50,325 nucleotides of DNA, from the NCBI GenBank assembly GCA_902773435.1, contig CACYEN010000044.1:1-50325 (forward strand). The letters are read 5' to 3'. Shown piece by piece: positions 44,132-50,325 of the stretch. The position numbers and the translations under genes are program-made. The first letter of the stretch is position 1, and each line of letters starts with the position of its first letter. The notes beneath the pieces are model-generated. The model was not told the DNA's origin. It ran no database searches and saw only the letters and a list, made by a program, of their open reading frames with translations. This DNA comes from an uncultured Lachnospiraceae bacterium (lineage in GTDB: Bacteria; Bacillota; Clostridia; Lachnospirales; Lachnospiraceae).

Positions 44132-44179
44132 GGGATGGTGCGCGCTTCCTGACAGAGGAGCCGCGCCATCCCTCTTTTT
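44132..44179 (+). terminator. Terminator of the MATE gene
   Basis: An outer 7-bp stem (44132-44138 with 44066+100 = 44166-44172) extends inward with a G-U pair and GC pairs, and is followed by TCTTTTTG. Confidence 0.85.
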
Positions 44180-44284
44180 GTTCCTGAAAAAGTTCATATA
44201 AACAGGAAATATGAATCTCCGGTCGGGCAGGGTCCGGCTGAAAAATAATTTTATGCCCTGAATACCCGAGATCATTCAACAATA

Positions 44285-44316
44285 TTGACGCGGGGAAATT
44301 TGAAAACTGCTATGAT
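44285..44316 (+). promoter_or_regulatory. Promoter of the thiolase cassette
   Basis: TTGACG (44285-44290), a 20-base spacer and TATGAT (44311-44316) preceded by TGC (extended -10). The long spacer suggests the extended -10 does the work, or that a regulator, perhaps the TetR protein of the cassette, adjusts it. Confidence 0.5.
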
Positions 44317-44370
44317 AGCTGTGAAGAAGAAGGACGCCTCCGCGGAGGTATACAGAAAGGATGAACGAGT

Positions 44371-45675
44371 ATGGCTGTAATGAACCAGACGAAACTGCAC
44401 CCGTACAGCAGAAGCGTATCTATCATCGGAGTGGGCTGCACGCCGTTCATGTACACTGTCGACAATGAGGAAACCAACGGTCTGACAGAGGGCGAGCTGT
44501 TCGGATACGCCGCGCTCAAGGCGATGGAAGACGCCGGAGTGAACCCGAAGGACATTGATTTCTATTTTCACGGGGAGGCGAGCCCGCTGAACGGCTCCAA
44601 CTACCTGACTCCGAACGTCCAGATCGCGAACTGGTTCGGCATGAAGGGAAAGGGATCGATCCATCACTCCGAGGCCTGCTGCACCGGGTATTATGCCGTC
44701 GAAGAAGCCGTGAACGCCGTCGCGTCCGGCAAGTACGACTGTGTGCTCTCAGGCTGCGTGGAGTTCGGCGATTCTCTCGCCATCCCGAATCATCCGTATA
44801 AGCGCGAGAAGATGACGATGGACAAATTCCTCCAGACGACCGCCTGGCTCTACGACAGGAATTACACCAGGAGCCTGATGGCCGGCCAGGAGCTGATCTA
44901 TGACGACGCTGCCGAGTGGTACAAGAGGACGCGGGGCATCACGGACCAGGAGATGGACGACACGCTGAACTGGATGTGCATCAACAACAGGAAGAACGCG
45001 TCCGTCAACCCGCTCGCGATCGAGAGAAAGACTTATGAGGAGCTGGCGAAGGAGTTCGGCTTCGACGACGTCATGGACTACATGCGCTCCCCCTACAACC
45101 CGAAGATGGGAGATTTCCTCCGCGCGGGCGGACTTGAGATCAAGTGCGACGGCGCGGCCGCGGTGATCGTCTGCGCGACGGACATGGTCGACAGATTCAT
45201 GGGAAATAAGAGCCACAAGGCGATCGAAGTGCTCGGCATCGGATGCTCCGCCTGCGAGGCCACGACACCTCACTTCGAGGTCAACGCGACAGAGGAAGCC
45301 GTGCGCCAGGTCTACGAAGTGACCGGCGTGAAGCCCGAGGAGATCGACCTCTTCTACGCGAACGACTTCATCATCACGTCACATCTCATCGCGGCTGAGA
45401 TCGCCGGCTACCTCCCCTACGGCGAGGGCTGGAAGTACATCTGCGAGGGACGCACCGCCTACGACGGGGACAAGCCGATCAACACCAACGGCGGAAGGAC
45501 CTCCTTCGGCCACGCCCACGCGGCGTCCGGCCTCGCGGACCTCTATGAGGCGGTCCACCAGATGAGAGGCGAAGCCGGCGAGGGACAGGTGAAGAAGCTC
45601 CCGAAGACGACGATGCTGCGCGGCTACGGCGGCGCCCAGAATATCTGCACCTATATCATCAGGACCGCTGACTGA
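44371..45675 (+). CDS. Thiolase-like acyltransferase (SCP-x/PhlC type)
   Basis: A 434-residue thiolase-fold protein. The nucleophile Cys is most likely Cys 103 in SEACCTGYYAVEEA. The catalytic His lies in SFGHAHAASG near the C-terminus, after NTNGGRT. The last motif is RGYGGAQN, like SCP-x thiolases, rather than the CxGGG of biosynthetic thiolases. It is followed after 14 bases by a DUF35 protein; such pairs form complexes in archaeal acyl-CoA metabolism and in PhlACB-type C-acyltransferases. It may cleave or transfer acyl groups on ring-derived or polyketide-like substrates. A close link to the acyl carrier protein gene suggests an ACP-bound partner. Confidence 0.85.
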   Translation: MAVMNQTKLHPYSRSVSIIGVGCTPFMYTVDNEETNGLTEGELFGYAALKAMEDAGVNPKDIDFYFHGEASPLNGSNYLTPNVQIANWFGMKGKGSIHHSEACCTGYYAVEEAVNAVASGKYDCVLSGCVEFGDSLAIPNHPYKREKMTMDKFLQTTAWLYDRNYTRSLMAGQELIYDDAAEWYKRTRGITDQEMDDTLNWMCINNRKNASVNPLAIERKTYEELAKEFGFDDVMDYMRSPYNPKMGDFLRAGGLEIKCDGAAAVIVCATDMVDRFMGNKSHKAIEVLGIGCSACEATTPHFEVNATEEAVRQVYEVTGVKPEEIDLFYANDFIITSHLIAAEIAGYLPYGEGWKYICEGRTAYDGDKPINTNGGRTSFGHAHAASGLADLYEAVHQMRGEAGEGQVKKLPKTTMLRGYGGAQNICTYIIRTAD

Positions 45676-45689
45676 AGGAGGAAGTCGAT

Positions 45690-46109
45690 ATGGCAATCAA
45701 ACTTGAAAAGGTAGTTGAGAAGTTCTATCAGGGTCTTGAGGAGGGCAGAATCCTCGGAAGAAAATGCCCGAAGTGCGGAGCCGTTGAATTCCCGCCCGTC
45801 TACGCCTGCAATTCCTGCGGAAATCTGGAGACCGAGTGGTTCGAGATCAGCGGAAAAGGCAAGATGCATTCGATCGTCATGCCCGCCCCGCTCTCATCGA
45901 AGCCAGAGTATAAGGCGCTCGGAAAGTTCGCCTACGGCGAGATCGAACTCGAGGAGGGCGCCCGCTTCAACGCGGTTGTCCGCGGCATCACGAAGAAGAA
46001 GAGGAGAGAGATCCTCGAGAGCGGCAGGATGCCGGTGGACGTGAAGGCGGCGATCTACCAGAGAGACGGCTACAAGACAGTCGTGTTCGACCTGGTCGAG
46101 GAGGAATGA
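45690..46109 (+). CDS. Zn-ribbon OB-fold protein (DUF35/PhlB-like)
   Basis: A 139-residue protein: an N-terminal helix, a rubredoxin-like zinc ribbon with C26, C29, C40 and C43 (RKCPKCGAVEF, then YACNSCGNLE), and an OB-fold of about 90 residues. DUF35 proteins bind thiolase-like enzymes and help channel CoA-bound acyl groups. AAGGAGGA before the ATG at 45690 and the 14-base gap show translational coupling to the thiolase gene. Its role is therefore as the thiolase partner. Confidence 0.9.
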   Translation: MAIKLEKVVEKFYQGLEEGRILGRKCPKCGAVEFPPVYACNSCGNLETEWFEISGKGKMHSIVMPAPLSSKPEYKALGKFAYGEIELEEGARFNAVVRGITKKKRREILESGRMPVDVKAAIYQRDGYKTVVFDLVEEE

Positions 46110-46235
46110 ACGCGGCGGATCCGGAGAGGATCCGGCACGGCGGCCGGAACGACAGTGAAGGCCGGGAAGAGCAGTACGGAAATATCAGGGAAGAGTTGAG
46201 TCATTACAAACACATTTAAGAACAGGGAGATTACC

Positions 46236-46475
46236 ATGGACAGAAAAGAACTTGAGGCAAAGATCTGCGAACTTACAGCCATTTCCTACAAGAAGGATCC
46301 GTCGGAGATCACTCTTGAGACCAGCTTTAAGGATGACCTTCAGGGCGCGTCCATCCAGATGGTGGCGCTCGTCTCCGAGATCGAGAATGAGCTTGAAGCG
46401 GCCGTGACGCTCCAGGAAGCAGCCGCCTGCTCGACGGTCGCCGAGCTGGTCGATCTTGTCCAGGAGGAGCTCTGA
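46236..46475 (+). CDS. Acyl carrier protein with altered Ser motif
   Basis: A 79-residue acidic four-helix protein of acyl carrier protein size and pattern (ITLETSFKDDLQ, then a long second helix). The usual phosphopantetheine site is D-S-L. Here the motif is Gly-Ala-Ser-Ile with Ser 39, so the attachment Ser is kept but the preceding Asp is lost. It may be a carrier for a dedicated synthase or lyase rather than for general fatty acid synthesis. It lies 126 bases after DUF35 and one base before the kinase, with GGGAG before the ATG. Whether it is phosphopantetheinylated is unknown. Confidence 0.8.
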   Translation: MDRKELEAKICELTAISYKKDPSEITLETSFKDDLQGASIQMVALVSEIENELEAAVTLQEAAACSTVAELVDLVQEEL

Positions 46476-46476
46476 T

Positions 46477-47589
46477 ATGGGATACCGCGTATTTGCGATC
46501 AACCCGGGATCGACATCCACGAAGATAGCCCTGTTTGACGGGGAGGAATGCCTGTTTTCGAAAAATGTCGCTCACGACGCGAAGGAGCTGGAGTCATTTC
46601 CCGATATGCCCGCCCAGCTTCCCTACAGGCGCGACATGATTCTTGAGATTCTCAGGGAGAACGGGATCTCCCTCGAGGGCGTCGACGTCTTCGTCGGAAG
46701 GGGCGGCGGCCTGATCTCCGTGGAGGGCGGCACCTATGAGATCGACGACCTCATCCTTGAGCACGCCCGCACCTGCGCTAACGGGGTGGTCCACCCCGCG
46801 ACGCTCGGCCCCCAGCTCGCGAAGGAATTCGCGAACCAGTACGGCGCGAAGGCGTTCGTCGTCAACCCGCCCGACACGGACGAGCTGCAGGACCTGGCCA
46901 GGATGACAGGGATCAAAGGCGTGTACCGGACGGTTCACCTCCACGCGCTGAATCTCAAGGAGACGGCGATCCGTCACAGCGACAGCGTCGAGGGGAAACC
47001 CTATGAGGAGTGCAGCTACGTTGTCTGCCACATCGGCGGCGGCCTGTCGATTTCCGCCCACAGGAACGGCAAGATGATCGACGGCTACGACATTGTCGGC
47101 GGGGAGGGCGCGATGGCGCCGACCAGGTGCGGCTCGGTGTCCGTCTATGACCTGCTCGACTATATCGAGAGCAGCGGCGCGGATCTTCGGAGCGTCAGGA
47201 GTCTCTGCTCGAGAACCGGCGGGTTTGTGAGCCATCTCGGCATCTCGGACGCGATCGAGGTGACGAAGCGGGCCGCCGCGGGCGACCGCTACGCGGAGAT
47301 GGTCTGGAATACCATGATCTATCAGATCGAGAAGGGCATCGGCGCCATGGCGGCCGCGCTCCGCGGCAGAGTGGACGGGATCCTTCTCGGCGGCGGGATG
47401 GTACACAACGAGGATCTCGTGAACCAGATCAGGGAAAGCTGCGGCTGGATCGCTCCGGTCTACGCTTATCCGGGCGAGTTTGAGATGGAAGCTATGGCGG
47501 CCGGCGCGATCCGTGTGCTGGACGGCAAGGAAGGCCTCAAGGTGTATACGGGCCGGAAGGTTTTCGAGAAATTTGATTTCGAGAACTGA
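46477..47589 (+). CDS. buk: Butyrate kinase
   Basis: A 370-residue acetokinase-family enzyme. Phosphate-loop and hinge motifs are seen: INPGSTSTKIALFDG at the N-terminus, GRGGGLISVEGGTYEID at about residues 72-88, CHIGGGLSISAH and GGEGAMAPTRCG in the middle, and GILLGGGMVHN. These match butyrate kinase, which makes ATP from butyryl phosphate (or branched acyl phosphates). AGGAGG nine bases before the ATG at 46477 sets the start, one base after the carrier-protein stop. A longer frame from 46456 overlaps that gene and has no better site. No phosphotransbutyrylase gene is in the window. Confidence 0.9.
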   Translation: MGYRVFAINPGSTSTKIALFDGEECLFSKNVAHDAKELESFPDMPAQLPYRRDMILEILRENGISLEGVDVFVGRGGGLISVEGGTYEIDDLILEHARTCANGVVHPATLGPQLAKEFANQYGAKAFVVNPPDTDELQDLARMTGIKGVYRTVHLHALNLKETAIRHSDSVEGKPYEECSYVVCHIGGGLSISAHRNGKMIDGYDIVGGEGAMAPTRCGSVSVYDLLDYIESSGADLRSVRSLCSRTGGFVSHLGISDAIEVTKRAAAGDRYAEMVWNTMIYQIEKGIGAMAAALRGRVDGILLGGGMVHNEDLVNQIRESCGWIAPVYAYPGEFEMEAMAAGAIRVLDGKEGLKVYTGRKVFEKFDFEN

Positions 47590-47643
47590 GTAAAGCCCGG
47601 CCCGGCCGACATCGGGCAGGAAGAGACATGAGGAGGGGATGAC

Positions 47644-48321
47644 GTGACTAAAAACGGCACGCCTCGTAAGACTGCCAAGTCAGAACAGACGAAAAGACAT
47701 ATTGTGACCTGTTATCTGGAACTGATGGGGAACAGACAGTGGGACAGGATTTCCGTGATTGAGATCTGCAGGAAAGCCGAGATAACGAGGGGAACATTTT
47801 ATCAGTACTTCGGAGACATATACGACCTGCTGGAGCAGCTTGAGAACTCGCTTCTCCACGACCTTGAAAGACGATATGCCGCATGTTCCAGCGAAGGGTA
47901 CAACGTCTGGCCGATCGAGAGCTTTCTCACGAAGTACAACTACTCGCCGCCGCCGATATTTCTGGAGTGGTTCAATTTCTGCAGGGAGCATCGCGACGCG
48001 ATGATCGCGCTCCTCGACAGAAGATACGGCGATGCCTACTTCGTGAAAAAGCTGAAGGCGATGCTGAGCAGAGAGATCTCCAGGATGATGGACAGGGACG
48101 GAACCGCGAATGACGACCTGAGAAAGCATTTTGTCCAGGTGTTCACAGAACTGCACATTCTGTCCGCCGAGACCTGGCTTGAGTCGGAAGAGGAAGAGGC
48201 GTATCTTCAAGTCGACGACATTGTGAACCTGTTGAACACGATGAGGGTCGGAGGGCGCTACCTTGAGTGGAAGAGGAAGTGCGATCCGGAATTTAACAGG
48301 ATAATGGGAAACGGGAACTGA
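47644..48321 (+). CDS. TetR/AcrR family regulator
   Basis: A 225-residue protein with an N-terminal TetR helix-turn-helix (WDRISVIEICRKAEITRG, then TFYQYF) at about 33-57 and a helical C-terminal ligand domain. The start is GTG at 47644 with AGGAGGGG upstream; no ATG fits. It is 54 bases after the butyrate kinase gene and probably in the same transcript, so it may control the thiolase cassette in answer to an acyl or aromatic ligand. Target sites are not proven. Confidence 0.85.
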   Translation: MTKNGTPRKTAKSEQTKRHIVTCYLELMGNRQWDRISVIEICRKAEITRGTFYQYFGDIYDLLEQLENSLLHDLERRYAACSSEGYNVWPIESFLTKYNYSPPPIFLEWFNFCREHRDAMIALLDRRYGDAYFVKKLKAMLSREISRMMDRDGTANDDLRKHFVQVFTELHILSAETWLESEEEEAYLQVDDIVNLLNTMRVGGRYLEWKRKCDPEFNRIMGNGN

Positions 48322-48326
48322 GAGAC

Positions 48327-48360
48327 GGACCGCCGTACCGATTGAGAGGTACGGCGGTCC
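48327..48360. terminator. Convergent hairpin after the TetR gene
   Basis: A 13-bp perfect stem (48327-48339 with 48348-48360) with an eight-base loop. No strong U-tract on either side; it lies between the convergent TetR and nagA genes. Confidence 0.65.
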
Positions 48361-48384
48361 ATCTGCTGTCTGGGGCTTTCTGGT

Positions 48385-49545
48385 TTATCTGGCGGCGGTG
48401 CTGTTGCTTACGGGTACAGTGCCGCCGCTTCGAACGGGCACCCCGCCGATGTACACGTCCCGGACGTTGAGGGCCCGGTCGAGCAGCACGAAGTCCGCGT
48501 CCCTGCCCGGGGCGATCCTGCCGATCCGGTCTCCCATCCGGATCGAATCCGCGGGAGCCTCCGTCGCGGCGAACACCGCGTCCTCGAGGGGGATTCCGAA
48601 AGATACCGCCCGGCGGAGCGCCTCCATCAGATGAACGGAGGAACCGGCGATCGTATCGGTTCCGCGGAGATACGCCCGGCCGTCCTTCATTGAGACGGCC
48701 TGTCCTCCGAGCTCGTACTCGCCGTCCGGCATGCCCGCGCACCGAAGGGAGTCAGAGATCAGGATGAGCTTCTCCCCGAACAGTTTCCGGGCGGCGCGGA
48801 CCGCCGACGGGTGTACGTGGAAGCCATCCGAGATGATCTCCGCACAGGCGCCGGCGTCGCTTCCGGCGCCGATGAGCCCCGGACTCCGGTGAAGCAGATC
48901 CGGCATCCCGTTGTAGAGGTGCGTGATGTGGTCCGCGCCGGCGTCGAACGCAGCCATACAGGTGTCGTAATCCGCCGCGGTGTGGCCGAGGGATACGGAG
49001 GCGTCCCCTGAAGCCTCCCGGATGAACCCGATCGCGCCGGGTTCCTCCGGCGCGACGGTGACGAGCTTCACCATACCTCCGCTCCGCTCATTCAGACGGC
49101 GGAACATGTCGATGTCCGGGGCGCGAAGATTGTCGGGATTCTGGGCGCCCCGCTTCTCATAGCTGAGGAAGGGCCCCTCCAGGTGGATCCCCACGGCACG
49201 GGCCCCATCCACGGGGCGGCGGAACCGGCTTACGCAGGACACGGCTTCGAGGAGCTCCGGCTCCTTCAGGGTCATGGTCGTGGGAAGCCAGGAGGTCACT
49301 CCGGAGGAGGCGTAGTATCTCGACATAGCCGTGAGTCCGGCCATGTCCCCGTCGCTCGCATCCGCGTCCATGGCGCCGTGCGTGTGGATGTCGACGAGTC
49401 CGGGGATCAGGAAGCACCCCCCGGCGTCGATTCCGGAAGAACCGCCGGGATTATCGGTCCCGACCGAGGTGATGACGCTGCCGAACTCGAGCGAGCCGCG
49501 GACAAACGTTCTGTTTCTGTAAATGAGCGCGTTCACAATCTTCAT
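48385..49545 (-). CDS. nagA: N-acetylglucosamine-6-phosphate deacetylase
   Basis: A 386-residue amidohydrolase. It has the metal-site motifs LVDIHTHGAMD near the N-terminus, GIHLEGPFL with the metal-binding Glu, SLGHTAADYD, ITHLYNGM, and the catalytic Asp in LISDSLRCAG. It removes acetate from GlcNAc-6-phosphate so the sugar can enter glycolysis via NagB, which is not in this window. AAAGGAAG six bases before the ATG supports the start. It may recycle wall or mucin amino sugars; the nearby wall hydrolases fit but are not linked by operon. Confidence 0.92.
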   Translation of the reverse strand: MKIVNALIYRNRTFVRGSLEFGSVITSVGTDNPGGSSGIDAGGCFLIPGLVDIHTHGAMDADASDGDMAGLTAMSRYYASSGVTSWLPTTMTLKEPELLEAVSCVSRFRRPVDGARAVGIHLEGPFLSYEKRGAQNPDNLRAPDIDMFRRLNERSGGMVKLVTVAPEEPGAIGFIREASGDASVSLGHTAADYDTCMAAFDAGADHITHLYNGMPDLLHRSPGLIGAGSDAGACAEIISDGFHVHPSAVRAARKLFGEKLILISDSLRCAGMPDGEYELGGQAVSMKDGRAYLRGTDTIAGSSVHLMEALRRAVSFGIPLEDAVFAATEAPADSIRMGDRIGRIAPGRDADFVLLDRALNVRDVYIGGVPVRSGGTVPVSNSTAAR

Positions 49546-49586
49546 CGGAACTTCCTTTCGCCGGTCTTCATCGGCCCTGTGTGTCT

Positions 49587-49592
49587 ATTATA
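49587..49592 (-). promoter_or_regulatory. -10 box of nagA
   Basis: TATAAT on the minus strand, 42 bases before the nagA start. The -35 region (about 49609-49614 on the plus strand) is weak. A TCTTCATCGG-type direct repeat occurs at the start codon and again about 25 bases upstream. Confidence 0.5.
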
Positions 49593-49718
49593 TCGCGAAA
49601 GCCCCTCAGAGGAAGACGGATTTGTTCATTGCAATCTGAGTATCCGCGAAGAGGGGGAATCTGATATCATAGGTAGAAGAAAGGCAGGCAGAAGAAAGGA
49701 AAGGCAGGGCGGAGAGGT

Positions 49719-50192
49719 ATGGAAACGGTACTTGTGAACGGCGAGATCAGCATGAACTGTCCCGACGGGTTTCAGATCATGAGCGAGGAGGAACTGACCG
49801 CGCTCTACACGAATTACGGCCCCGCCAGATGGGGCGCGTGGAACAAGGAGAGCCGCGTCATTCTCGCGGTCGAGTGGGAGAGGCGGATGTCCCTCCTTCT
49901 CCGGTTTACGGATTCGAAACGGATCGCGGAAAACAATGAAAAGCTCATGCGCAGGGCCTACCGCGATTACGGCTACGTTCCCGGCGGCTTTTTTTCCAGG
50001 AAGGTCGGAGGCCCCGACGCCACGGGTTACCGCTTCACCTACCGGCTCGGGGATGTCTCCCAGAGCGCGGAATCCGTGCTGCTGAAGCTGGAGAGGCGGA
50101 TTTACAGGTTCTCCTGCGTCGGCCGGACGGAGGATGAGGCTGAGAACCGGAAGCTCTTCGGCGAAATTCTGGACTCGGTGGAAATCGACTGA
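49719..50192 (+). CDS. Protein of unknown function
   Basis: A 157-residue soluble protein without signal peptide or membrane helix. It has ISMNCPDGFQIMSEEELTAL near the N-terminus, a beta-rich core with WERRMSLLLRF and GYRFTYRLGD, and a C-terminal helix ending in FGEILDSVEID. It resembles small domains of Lachnospiraceae without assigned role. GGAGAGG before the ATG supports the start. It is divergent from nagA; a TATCAT at 49665-49670 may be its -10 box. No link to nagA is proven. Confidence 0.65.
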   Translation: METVLVNGEISMNCPDGFQIMSEEELTALYTNYGPARWGAWNKESRVILAVEWERRMSLLLRFTDSKRIAENNEKLMRRAYRDYGYVPGGFFSRKVGGPDATGYRFTYRLGDVSQSAESVLLKLERRIYRFSCVGRTEDEAENRKLFGEILDSVEID

Positions 50193-50232
50193 GGATATCC
50201 TTCGGGCAATGCCCCGGCACCGGAAGCAATAA

Positions 50233-50325
50233 TTGACAACGTCACCTGTAAAACGAGATGCAACCCCTCTCGTTCCGGCCTGAGGCCATAGTGGGTTGAA
50301 AGTGAACACCTTCCGGGAGGTTGCA
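50233..50325 (+). other. Unassigned hairpin-rich stretch cut by the window end
   Basis: After a TTGACA-like -35 (50233-50238) with no good -10, the sequence has a 7-bp inverted repeat TGCAACC/GGTTGCA (50259-50265 with 50319-50325). Inside it are a tight GGCC-TGA-GGCC hairpin (50277-50287) and an ACCT/AGGT pair near 50308-50321. It could be the start of a structured RNA. I cannot match it to a known family, and it continues outside the window. Confidence 0.3.

Noticed and set aside
50259-50325. Possible first repeat of a CRISPR array
   Set aside because: The GTGGGTTGAAAG stretch recalls type I-C repeats, but no second direct copy is visible and the ends are inverted, not direct, repeats.

Overview
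The window looks like a chromosomal segment of a high-G+C member of the Clostridia, most like a gut or rumen Lachnospiraceae. This is an inference from AGGAGG-type ribosome binding sites, TTGACA/TATAAT-type promoters, butyrate kinase, a flavodoxin-ferredoxin fusion, wall amidase and carboxypeptidase genes, and secreted Fn3-repeat proteins. No rRNA, tRNA, CRISPR array, transposase or phage gene was seen. G+C and codon use look even by eye.

Layout. 1-5400: the end of a secreted Fn3-repeat protein, an SPFH membrane protein with a ribbon-helix-helix regulator, a flavodoxin/ferredoxin protein, an HdeD-like membrane protein and a small acidic membrane protein. 5510-13552: an ATPase-FtsX fusion transporter, a type B esterase, an MFS transporter, a VanY-like carboxypeptidase and a Na+/Ca2+ antiporter. 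13703-22831: a run of secreted or wall proteins (5'-nucleotidase, amidase, two unknowns), a large GH2 beta-galactosidase, a DUF1232 protein and a zinc-ribbon protein. 23142-26369: an NEW3-domain protein with an ABC exporter.

26553-32224 is a tight six-gene operon bounded by a terminator and its own promoter: an RNA 2',3'-cyclic phosphodiesterase, a 76-residue protein, a short and divergent DnaX-like AAA+ ATPase, a MotA/ZorA-like channel protein with a long cytoplasmic tail, an OmpA/ZorB-like protein with a coiled coil of about 210 residues, and a Sel1-repeat protein. The stator pair resembles the ZorAB core of Zorya defence, but ZorC/D/E are absent. This is the best candidate for an undescribed system.

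33684-42608 is a second notable locus, for breaking C-glycosides (plant C-glucosides): two Gfo/Idh/MocA oxidoreductases, the two subunits of a C-deglycosylation enzyme, and two AraC-type regulators fused to GH39-like domains. Both GH39-like domains keep the nucleophile Glu but have lost the acid/base Glu, so they look like glycoside sensors made from dead enzymes. A MATE exporter follows. A TetR-linked cassette of thiolase, DUF35, acyl carrier protein and butyrate kinase comes next and may process an aglycone or acyl product.

The window ends with a NagA deacetylase, an unknown 157-residue protein and an unassigned hairpin-rich stretch cut by the window end.
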